Source: Chloroflexota bacterium (lineage in GTDB: Bacteria; Chloroflexota; Anaerolineae; Promineifilales; Promineifilaceae). From it: DNA of 58,640 bases. The stretch covers positions 1-58,640 of the forward strand of contig JAKEFB010000077.1 in assembly GCA_022616275.1 (NCBI GenBank), given 5' to 3'. The notes under the pieces were generated by a model. That model ran no database searches, was not told the origin of the DNA, and saw only the letters and a list, made by a program, of their open reading frames with translations. This document shows, one piece after another, positions 43,234 through 51,600 of this stretch; position 1 is the first letter of the stretch, and each line of letters opens with the position of its first letter. Position numbers and translations under genes: made by a program.

Positions 43234-43947
43234 ATGAGCGTGCAGAAGATGGTGGTTCATGCGGTTGACCCAGATGGGAAATGGTTGTATCGAGTGGGCG
43301 GTCTCTCCGCACTCGCCGTTGGTCTGGGGTATATCATCATCATTCCGCTCTATATGATGGCGGGCGTTCCACCGAGCGGCGGCGAGGCGAAGCTCGCCTA
43401 TCTCGCCGAGAATACGGCGGCGTGGTGGGCGATCATCGGCCTCTCCGTCCTGACAGACCTTCTCTACATCCCTGTCGCGTTTGCGCTTTACCTGGCGTTG
43501 AGAGGGATCAACCGGGGCGCGATGCTGTTGGCAGCCGCATGTTTGGGGTTGTTCGCTGCCCTGGAACTGGCAATTTCCTGGCCGAACTACGCGGCGATGA
43601 TCAGCCTCAGCGGTCAGTACAGCGCAGCGGCGACCGACACCCAGCGGGCGGTCTTCATCGCGGGTGCAGAGTACGTGTCTGTGCTGCTTGCAACCCCCCT
43701 CGTTGCGATCTACACCATCCTCGTCCCCGGCATTGGGATTTTCATCGCCGGACTGGTGATGTTGAAGGGAATCTTCAGTAAGAGTACGGCCTATTGGGGC
43801 GTGGTCACGGGCAGCTTTGCGCTGATTGCATCCGTAGGCCCATTCTTGGTAAGCGCTTTGGATGTCGCCATCATCATCGTTTCCACTCTCACGATGGTCT
43901 GGTTCTGGCTTGTTGGCTACAGACTCTACAGGCTCGGTCAGCAGTGA
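43234..43947 (+). CDS. Multi-pass membrane protein, DUF4386-like
   Basis: The 237-residue protein has six to seven membrane helices: about 24-44, 63-88, 94-115, 145-170, 180-198 and 203-230 (LYRVGGLSALAVGLGYIIII, LLATPLVAIYTILVPGIGIF, VAIIIVSTLTMVWFWLVGYR). Helix order and length fit the DUF4386 group of uncharacterised membrane proteins, though it lacks the tight family motifs that the next gene retains. AAGGAGAAGAG precedes ATG 43234. No function known. Confidence 0.7.
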   Translation: MSVQKMVVHAVDPDGKWLYRVGGLSALAVGLGYIIIIPLYMMAGVPPSGGEAKLAYLAENTAAWWAIIGLSVLTDLLYIPVAFALYLALRGINRGAMLLAAACLGLFAALELAISWPNYAAMISLSGQYSAAATDTQRAVFIAGAEYVSVLLATPLVAIYTILVPGIGIFIAGLVMLKGIFSKSTAYWGVVTGSFALIASVGPFLVSALDVAIIIVSTLTMVWFWLVGYRLYRLGQQ

Positions 43948-43968
43948 GGTAAAAATGGAGAAATTCAA

Positions 43969-44433
43969 ATGACAACTCGTACCGCCGAAACATCGCCACT
44001 TGTTCGGGCAAGAGTCGCAGGGTTCTTGTATCTAATGGCGATGCTCAATGAGGTTAACAATCTGGCGGTTCTACAACTCTTGAGCGGTGCTGACTACTTG
44101 AAAGTGTTCACAACCGAGCAGTTGCAAGCTCTGGTGACCTTATTCCTTCGGCTGCACGGTCAGGGACTTAATATCGCCCAGATATTCTGGGGTCTATGGC
44201 TGTTTCCAATGGGTTATCTGGTCTTCAAGTCGGGTTTCCTCCCCAGAATTCTGGGCATCTTGTTGATGATTGGCTGTTTTGGCTATGTCATACAAAGTTT
44301 TGCAGCATTTCTCGGTTACAACGTGAGTATTATTTTCTTTACGGGTTGGGGAGAATTGCTATTACTGTTGTGGCTGTTGATTAAAGGCGTAAATGTCGAA
44401 CAGTGGAATAAACGCGCTGCTGAATTTGCCTGA
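43969..44433 (+). CDS. Shortened DUF4386 membrane protein
   Basis: The 154-residue protein starts SPLVRARVAGFLYLMAM like a full DUF4386 member and ends with its typical block LLRLHGQGLNIAQIFWGL, PMGYLVFKSGFLPRILG, SFAAFLG. The family is usually about 230 residues; the helices expected between residue 25 and the sequence LNEVNNLAVLQLL are missing. The frame is intact, so an in-frame deletion of some 70-80 codons is the likely cause. It may still insert in the membrane with four helices; whether it functions is doubtful. It follows the previous gene by 21 bases. Confidence 0.7.
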   Translation: MTTRTAETSPLVRARVAGFLYLMAMLNEVNNLAVLQLLSGADYLKVFTTEQLQALVTLFLRLHGQGLNIAQIFWGLWLFPMGYLVFKSGFLPRILGILLMIGCFGYVIQSFAAFLGYNVSIIFFTGWGELLLLLWLLIKGVNVEQWNKRAAEFA

Positions 44434-44466
44434 TGTAACCATGCCGATAAGGACTTCGTTCGAGCC

Positions 44467-44485
44467 AGTGCCTGGCATACGGGGC
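44467..44485. repeat. Single arm of the AGTGCCTGGCA-CGGGGC element
   Basis: AGTGCCTGGCATACGGGGC matches the arm of the inverted repeat at 36071-36088 apart from a TA insertion. It lies between a membrane-protein gene and the first reductase. Confidence 0.6.
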
Positions 44486-44518
44486 TGCGCCTGATCAAAC
44501 CAAACCTGGAGGAAAATC

Positions 44519-45484
44519 ATGAAAGCAATTGTATATGAAAAATACGGACCACCGGATGTTCTTCAACTCAAAGAGGTAGAAAAACCTGTGCCCAAGGAGA
44601 ATCAAGTCCTGGTAAAAGTTCATGCGGCCTCCGCAAATGCACTGGACTGGCGGCCATTCACATCACCGATCATAGTCCGCTTAGTGCGCGGTGGGCTTCT
44701 CAAACCAAAAGACACGTCACTCGGCGCGGACATTGCGGGGACGGTTGAAGCGGTCGGCAGCGATGTCACGGAGTTTCAGCCGGGTGATGAGGTATTCGGG
44801 GTATGCGGGGGCAGTTTCGCCGAGTATGCGCTGGCTCGTGAAACAAAATTAGCACGGAAACCGGCCAATGTATCGTTTCAGGCGGCAGCCGCCGTTCCGG
44901 TGGCGGCGTTCACCGCTTTGCAAGGTCTTCGCGACAAAGGGCAGATTCAGGCGGGGCAAAAGGTGTTGATTCAAGGTGCGTCGGGTGGCGTGGGCACGTT
45001 TGCCGTGCAGATTGCCAAATCCTTCGGGGCCGAAGTGACGGCCGTATGCAGCACGCGGAACCTGGACATGGTGCGCTCGATTGGCGCAGACCACGTCATT
45101 GATTACACTCAACAAGATTTCACCAGAAACGGGCAGCAGTATGATTTGATTCTGGCTGTTAACGGATACCATCCGATTCTGGATTATCGGAGGGCATTAA
45201 GCTCCAGAGGCGTTTATGTCGTGGCTGGAGGTTCCCTGGCTCAAATTTTCGAGGGGATGCTTCTGGGGCCATTGGTATCGAGGGTCGGAACGAAAAAGAT
45301 GGGCTCCATGGGGATAGCGACAACACCCAAAACAGATCTGCTGGTGATCAAAGAGCTTCTTGAAGCGGGCAAACTCGTCCCTGTGATCGATAAAAGTTAT
45401 CCATTAAGTGAGGCTGCTGAAGCTATCCGGTATCTGATAGAAGAACATGCCAGAGGCAAAGTAGTCATCACTGTACAATCATAA
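44519..45484 (+). CDS. Zinc-less medium-chain reductase, tandem copy 1
   Basis: The 321-residue quinone-oxidoreductase-like protein has no catalytic zinc ligands and the dinucleotide loop IQGASGGVGTFAVQ (about 149-162). The order KAIVYEKYGPPDVLQLKEVE, LGADIAGTVEAVG, PGDEVFGV, GADHVIDYT is that of NAD(P)H-dependent enone or quinone reductases. CTGGAGG lies 7 bases before the ATG. It opens a head-to-tail array of four paralogues with gaps of 13-38 bases, so it is one operon. The likely role is removal of reactive carbonyls or quinones; the substrate is not readable. Confidence 0.88.
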   Translation: MKAIVYEKYGPPDVLQLKEVEKPVPKENQVLVKVHAASANALDWRPFTSPIIVRLVRGGLLKPKDTSLGADIAGTVEAVGSDVTEFQPGDEVFGVCGGSFAEYALARETKLARKPANVSFQAAAAVPVAAFTALQGLRDKGQIQAGQKVLIQGASGGVGTFAVQIAKSFGAEVTAVCSTRNLDMVRSIGADHVIDYTQQDFTRNGQQYDLILAVNGYHPILDYRRALSSRGVYVVAGGSLAQIFEGMLLGPLVSRVGTKKMGSMGIATTPKTDLLVIKELLEAGKLVPVIDKSYPLSEAAEAIRYLIEEHARGKVVITVQS

Positions 45485-45497
45485 GGAAAGGTACACC

Positions 45498-46475
45498 ATG
45501 AAAGCAGTCGTATATACCGAATATGGACCACCGGATGTGCTGAAGATCGAAGAGATCGAAAAACCCAGGCCTGATGAAAATCAGGTACTGATCAAAGTTC
45601 AGGCGGCGTCCATCAACGCGGGGGATTACCGCGTGCGGGGAGGCAAACCGTTTCTGATTCGCCTGGCCGCCGGGGGAGTGCTAAGACCAAAAGACCCGCG
45701 CCTCGGCTCTGACGTAGCGGGGCGAGTCGAAGCGGTTGGCGAAAACGTAACGCAGTTTCGGCCGGGAGATGAGGTATTCGGATGCCGGAATGGCGCTTTT
45801 GCCGAGTATGTCTGCGCCCGTGAAGGTGCCTTGGTGTTGAAGCCGGCCAATCTATCCTTCGCGGAAGCAGCGGCCGTGCCTGTGGCGGCGCTGACCGCTC
45901 TGCAGGGTATTCGCTATGCTGGAGGGATCCGGCCCGGGCAAAAGGTTTTGATCCAAGGCGCCTCGGGCGGTGTCGGTACCTTTGCCGTACAGCTTGCCAA
46001 ATCGTTCGGGGCTGAAGTGACCGCCGTGTGCAGCACGCGGAATCTGGACATGGTGCGCTCCATTGGGGCAGATCATGTCATTGATTACACCCAGGAAGAT
46101 TTCACCCGAAACCGGCAGCATTACGACCTCATTTTTGCCGTTAACGGTTATCACTCGCTTTTAGCTTATAAGCGTGCCCTAAATCCCCAAGGGATTTATG
46201 TCTGCGCCGGGGGTACCCTGCCTCAATTTTTCCAGGCCATGCTCCTGGGCTCTTTGATGTCAAGGAAGGGGGGTAAGAAAATGGGTAGCATGGGGATCGC
46301 GAAAGTAAACCAAGAGGATTTGGTTTACCTGGGGGAGCTTCTGGAAGCCGGCAAAATCGTCCCTGTCATCGATCGGAGTTATCCGTTAAGTGAGATCGTT
46401 GAAGCTTTCCGGTATGTTGAAGAAGAACACACTCAAGGAAAAGTCGTCATCACGGTGGTTCAAAATAATCAATAA
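45498..46475 (+). CDS. Zinc-less medium-chain reductase, tandem copy 2
   Basis: The 325-residue protein is the closest relative of copy 1: the stretch from KVLIQGASGGVGTFAVQ to GADHVIDYTQ is almost identical at both DNA and protein level, while the ends differ more. It keeps GSDVAGRVEAVG and FRPGDEVFGC. AAGGAAAGG precedes the ATG. Localised high identity between copies 1 and 2 suggests recent duplication or gene conversion. Confidence 0.88.
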   Translation: MKAVVYTEYGPPDVLKIEEIEKPRPDENQVLIKVQAASINAGDYRVRGGKPFLIRLAAGGVLRPKDPRLGSDVAGRVEAVGENVTQFRPGDEVFGCRNGAFAEYVCAREGALVLKPANLSFAEAAAVPVAALTALQGIRYAGGIRPGQKVLIQGASGGVGTFAVQLAKSFGAEVTAVCSTRNLDMVRSIGADHVIDYTQEDFTRNRQHYDLIFAVNGYHSLLAYKRALNPQGIYVCAGGTLPQFFQAMLLGSLMSRKGGKKMGSMGIAKVNQEDLVYLGELLEAGKIVPVIDRSYPLSEIVEAFRYVEEEHTQGKVVITVVQNNQ

Positions 46476-46513
46476 CCTCCTGCGGGAGATGAATGATATG
46501 GAAGGATACCCAT

Positions 46514-47494
46514 ATGAAAGCGATTGTATACACAGAATATGGTTCACCCGATGTTCTTAAACTTGAAGAGGTCGAAAAATCAGTCCCTACGGACGATGAA
46601 ATCCTGGTCAAGGTTTATGCGGTATCCGTAAATCGATCTGACTGGGAGGGGCTGACAGGGAAACCGTTGTATGCCCGCATCGGGGGGCTTCGAAAGCCAT
46701 CTAACAAGATACTCGGCTCGGATGTCGCCGGGCGAGTGGAAATGGTTGGCAGAAACAACAAGGATTTTCAACCCGGTGATGAAGTATTCGGGGAAATGGG
46801 GGATTATCATGGTGGTTTTGCCGAGTACGTCTGTACTCGCGGAAGAAGCTGGGCGTTAAAACCGGCCGGTATAACGTTCGAGGAAGCAGCGGCCATCCCG
46901 CAAGCGGGCGTGATCGCCCTGCAGGGGATTCGCGATAAAGGACAGGTTCAGCCGGGGCAAAAGGTTCTGATTAATGGTGCCGGTGGCGGCGGCGGTACCT
47001 TTGCCGTGCAGCTTGCCAAATTATACGGGGCTGAAGTGACCGGGGTGGATAACACCGGCAAGATGGACTTTATGCGCTCGCTTGGCGCAGACCATGTTAT
47101 TGATTACACCCGGGAAGACTTCACCAAAAATGGAAAACAGTATGATCTGATCCTTGATCTTATCGCCCATCGTTCGGTTTTTGCCTACCCGCGGGCACTA
47201 AGACCCAATGGGAGTTACTTCGCCGTCGGAGGTTCTGTAGCGACATTTTTCCAGATTTTGCTCCTGGGACCCTGGATAAGAAGAACCTCGGGCAAGAACA
47301 TACAAGTCCTGGCGGTTCAACGCAATAGAAAAGATTTGGTCTCTATCACGGAGCTTTGTGAAGCTGGCAAAATCGTCCCTGTCATTGATAGACGGTATCC
47401 GTTAAGTGAGGTTCCTGAAGCGCTCCGATATCTTGGAGAAGGACTTGCCAAAGGGAAAGTCGTCATCACTGTGAAATCGAATAACAAAGCCTAA
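46514..47494 (+). CDS. Zinc-less medium-chain reductase, tandem copy 3
   Basis: ATG 46514 gives 326 residues (MKAIVYTEYGSPDVL); GGAAGG sits 8 bases upstream, while an ATG at 46499 or the frame start at 46493 lacks family similarity. The nucleotide loop has become NGAGGGGGTFAVQ and the domain after it is diverged (IAHRSVFAYPRALRPNGSYF), so its substrate may differ. GADHVIDYTREDFTKNGKQYD is shared with its neighbours. Confidence 0.88.
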   Translation: MKAIVYTEYGSPDVLKLEEVEKSVPTDDEILVKVYAVSVNRSDWEGLTGKPLYARIGGLRKPSNKILGSDVAGRVEMVGRNNKDFQPGDEVFGEMGDYHGGFAEYVCTRGRSWALKPAGITFEEAAAIPQAGVIALQGIRDKGQVQPGQKVLINGAGGGGGTFAVQLAKLYGAEVTGVDNTGKMDFMRSLGADHVIDYTREDFTKNGKQYDLILDLIAHRSVFAYPRALRPNGSYFAVGGSVATFFQILLLGPWIRRTSGKNIQVLAVQRNRKDLVSITELCEAGKIVPVIDRRYPLSEVPEALRYLGEGLAKGKVVITVKSNNKA

Positions 47495-47509
47495 TCAGGA
47501 TGAGTAATC

Positions 47510-48514
47510 ATGAAAGCAATTGTATGGACAAAATACGGACCACCGGATGTGCTTCAGCTCAAAGAGGTAGAAAAACCTGCTCCCAAGGACAATGAAGTCC
47601 TGATCAAAGTACACGCAGCAACCGCATCAACAGCGGACACTGAGCTCCGAAGGCTCAAACTCCCTCTCTTGTTTGCGATCCCCTTGCGACTATATCTGGG
47701 TTTCAGAAGACCAACCAGAATAACGATACCGGGGACAGAGTTTGCTGGGGAGATTGTAGCCGCTGGCAAAAGTGTAACCCGATATAAGCCAGGCGACCAG
47801 GTTTTTGGGTATACCGGTCTTGGTATGGGAACTTATGCTGAGTATATGTGTCTGCCTGAAAAACCTTCAGCGCTGGCCAGTGTCCTGGCAGAAAAACCGG
47901 CCAATATAACTTATGAGGAGGCTGCCGCCGTACCGTTTGGTGGACTCGAAGCACTGCATTCTCTTAGAAAAGCAAATATCCAGCGCGGACAAAAAGTTTT
48001 GATTGTTGGCGCGGGTGGTAGTATCGGTACTTATTCTGTCCAGCTTGCCAAACACTACGGGGCTGAAGTGACTGGCGTGGACAAACCGGGGAAATTGGAG
48101 ATGCTACGCTCGATTGGCGCAGATCATGTCATTGATTACACTCAAGAAGATTTCACCAAAAGCGGTCAGACGTATGATGTTATATTGGATACGGTCGGCA
48201 AAAGCTCGTTTTCAAGTAGTTTACGTTCGCTAAAGGAAAATGGAACCTATCTGAACGCTAACCCTGGACTGTTCGGCGGGGTTCGAATGCGATGGATTTC
48301 GAGGAGAAGCAGCAAGCGCGTAATCCCTTGGACGGCCGGCTATACGGTCAATAATCTGCTTGCACTCAAAGAGCTTATTGAGGCCGGAACGATTAAAGCG
48401 ATCATTGATCGGCGCTACCCCTTGGAGCAGATTGCCGAAGCTCACCGGTATGTCGAAACAGGACAAAAAAAGGGAAATGTCGTCATCACTGTAATAGGTC
48501 TGTCAAGCACGTGA
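47510..48514 (+). CDS. Zinc-less medium-chain reductase, tandem copy 4
   Basis: The 334-residue protein is the longest copy, with an insertion near residues 45-65 (RRLKLPLLFAIPLRLYLGFR) and the loop VGAGGSIGTYSVQ. The start MKAIVWTKYGPPDVLQLKEVE is almost copy 1, but the middle has diverged, a mosaic expected from exchange between tandem copies. It ends the array; about 100 bases then separate it from the giant membrane-protein gene. Codon use in the four genes is less GC-rich than in the genes that follow. Confidence 0.88.
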   Translation: MKAIVWTKYGPPDVLQLKEVEKPAPKDNEVLIKVHAATASTADTELRRLKLPLLFAIPLRLYLGFRRPTRITIPGTEFAGEIVAAGKSVTRYKPGDQVFGYTGLGMGTYAEYMCLPEKPSALASVLAEKPANITYEEAAAVPFGGLEALHSLRKANIQRGQKVLIVGAGGSIGTYSVQLAKHYGAEVTGVDKPGKLEMLRSIGADHVIDYTQEDFTKSGQTYDVILDTVGKSSFSSSLRSLKENGTYLNANPGLFGGVRMRWISRRSSKRVIPWTAGYTVNNLLALKELIEAGTIKAIIDRRYPLEQIAEAHRYVETGQKKGNVVITVIGLSST

Positions 48515-48612
48515 GTGCTTGAAACTTTGCCGGCAAAAGGTGGAGAACGGCCGCACCCCATGCTATACTGCCAGGGAGAAGCTTATTGGAGCTACAGTAG
48601 GGAATCCACTCC

Positions 48613-51600
48613 ATGCGCTGTCCCAGGTGTGGCCAGACTGATTTTCAGCCCTCAGCCCCTTGCCAGAATTGCCACTTTAGCGGCGACGCCAGGTTGATTG
48701 AGCGGCTGTTTGGCCTCAATTTTCTCCTGGCCGAGCTGCGGTCCTGGCCAGAAGTTCCGGGCGACGTCCGGCTGGCGCTGCGCGAGCGCTACGGCCGGCA
48801 GCGGCGCGACGTGGAAATAGCCCTGGGGCTGCGCCCGCCGCCGTTGGACGCCGCCGGGGCCGCGGCCGCCCGGCAAGAACTCACCCTCCTCCGTATTTTT
48901 CTGCGCCACACCCTTCCGAACTGGACCCACTACGGCTGGCTGGCGGCCGGCGTAGCCAAAACGCTGCGGGACGAAATTAACAGCCGGATTGAATCCCTCC
49001 AGGAGCGCCTGGCTGACGCCCCGCCCCCGGAAAAAAGTCCAACCCCTGTCCGCCCCTATGCCTGGCGCCTGGAACAACTGGAGTTCCATGCCCGAATGCT
49101 GGAGGAACTACACACCGCCGGCCGCCTGGCCAGCCCGGCTGCCTACCGCGAGGCCACGGCCGGCCTGGCCGAAGAAATTACCCAACTCAAAATCAAGCTT
49201 GGCCTCCTCCCGGCAGAAGACAAGGAGACAAGGAGACAAGGGGACAAGGAGACAGGGAGACAGGGAGAGGCAGAGACCGCCCCCTTCTCCCCCTCTCCCC
49301 CTCCTCCCCTCCCCTTGTCTCCCCCTCGCTTCACCTGGGATCGGGTCTGGGAAACGCTGCTCTCCGAGCGGACGTTGCAGGCCATTCTTTTCCTGGGGGC
49401 GTTTCTGCTGTTTGCCGCGGCCGTCTCCCTGGTTGTCTGGAACTGGGAGACGTTCCCGCCCTGGCTGCAGGTCACCTTCCTGGCCTCGTTTACGGCCACC
49501 TTTTACGGCCTGGGCTGGTACGTGCGGACGCGGATGCAGTTGCGCGGCTCCGGGATTGCCCTCAGCGCGGTGGCTTCCCTGCTGGTCCCGCTGGATTTCT
49601 ACGCCTTCTACCTCTCTGGCGGCTTCCCCCAAGAATATTGGGCCGAGGTCTGGCTGCTGGCTTCGGCCGTCTGTTTTTTCGCCTACCTGCTGACCGCCTA
49701 CCTGATCCAGGCCGAATTTTTCGGCTACCTGGTAGGAGTGGCCGCCGGCAGCCTGCTGGCGGCCGGGATGTCGGTGGCGGGCATAGACGCCAATTGGTGG
49801 CAGGCCGCGCTGGTCGCCCTGGCCCTGCTGCTGGCCGGGCTGGGCGCCTGGTTGGCGTCGCCCCGGGCCGCGCCCTGGCCAGCCTGGCGAATCCTGGCCA
49901 CGCCTTTCTGGCACGTCGCCCTGGGTGGGACGGTGACTATTCTGGCCCTGGCCTTTGGCTGGGGACTGACCGGCCGGGCCGGCGGGGCGGAGTTCCGCCC
50001 CGCCCAGGCGGCCGATTGGTGGTTGGGCGGCCTGGTCTTCGTCCTGGCTGCCGGCCGCTACCGGATGCGCAGCGTGGCCCTGGCCGCGGCCGTGGCCTTC
50101 CCGGTGGCCGCCTGGCTGACCCAACGAGAGTTGCACATCCTCTGGGAGTTACGCGCCGCCTGGTACGCGCTGGGCTGGGCCTGGCTGGCTCCCGTTTACC
50201 TGGTTGCCGGCCGCTTCCTCTCTCGGCGCGCCGAAACCGGGGACGAGGTCAGCCGCGCCTACGCCCGGATTGCCCTACTCAGCAGCGGCGCTCTGACCGT
50301 TCTCTCCTTTGCCTGGTCGCTGGCCGACGCAGCCATCATCGGCCCGGTCCACACCATCCTGGCAGCGACGGCGCTGCTGGAGGCCCGCCTGTGGCGGCGG
50401 CCGGGGACCCTCTCCCTGACCAGCCTGCTGCTCCTCTCGGCCACGGCCGGCTGGCTCTCAAGCTGGGGCGGCACGGTCAGCCAGTTGGGCCTCGGCTGGG
50501 CGCTACTGGCCATTGGCCATATTATTGTCGCCCTGCGCCTCAATTACCGAATTACCAATTACCCAATTACCGGAGGGGAACCCCAACAGCCGATAGCCTA
50601 CTACGCCCCCCTCTTCCGCGCCGGCTGGCTCATCGCCGGGCTGGCCATTTTCCCGCCGCTGTTTACCCTGGAGCGGCCGGTCCTGACCTACACGTTGGGC
50701 AACTGGATTGCCGTCAACGGCTGGCTGGCCCTGCTGGCCCACGAGGGCGCGCTGCGGCTGGCCTATTTCCTGCGCCGGCCGCCGGCCCGCGCCCGGCCGG
50801 ATGGCTTCCCCTTCCGGCTCTTTCACTGGGCGGCCGGCCTGTTCCTGCTGCCCTGGGTCTGGCTGGTGTGGACGAACCGCCGCCCGGCCGAAGCGCCGCT
50901 GGGCCTGGCCTTCGCCCTGCTGGCCTGGGCGCTGCTGGTGCTGGGGCTGCGCTTGCGGCGCGTCCGCTGGCGCTACGGCCGGCCCTGGCTAACGGCCGCC
51001 CACTTGAGCAACGTCGTCGCCGTCGCCGTGCCCCTACTCATTTACGACCAGGCCTGGGCGGCGGGGCTTCTGCTGGCGGCGGCCGGCTTTTACTTCACCT
51101 CGGCCCTGGTGTTCCCCAACCGCTGGTGGCTGGCCGCTGGCGGCTTGCTCTTCCCCTTCGGCTGGGTGTTGGGCCTGGACCACTTGAGGCTGCCGCCCGA
51201 CCCGCTGGTGGCCGCCCTGGCCCTGGCCGTCCTGGCTTATATCGGCGGTGGCGCTGCGCTGGAGCGCTACCGGGGGGCGCGGCGGGCCGTCCTGTCCCCG
51301 CTCTACGACGTGGCCCACGTCGTGGCCGTAGCCGCCTTTAGTTGGAGCCTGGCCCGCGTGCTGTTGTTGGAGCGGAGCGACCCGGCGCTGCTCTGGGCGG
51401 CGGCCACCCAGGCCATCCTGGCCGTTAGCGTCGGGCTGTACGCCTGGCTCATCGCCGAAGAAGCGCCGGCCCACGCCGCCGCCTGGCTGGGGGTCATCGC
51501 CGGGGGGCTGGTGGCCGTCAGCTACAGCCAGGGGCGCGGCTCTTCGGCCGCCAAAGCCGCCCTGCTGGCCATCGGCTACGTCCTGGCCGAGCGGGCCTTG

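Noticed and set aside
49638-51341. 567-codon plus-strand frame inside the giant membrane-protein gene
   Set aside because: Shifted frame of a GC-rich gene: Gly/Pro/Arg-rich composition, no motif, wholly inside a frame with clear membrane helices.
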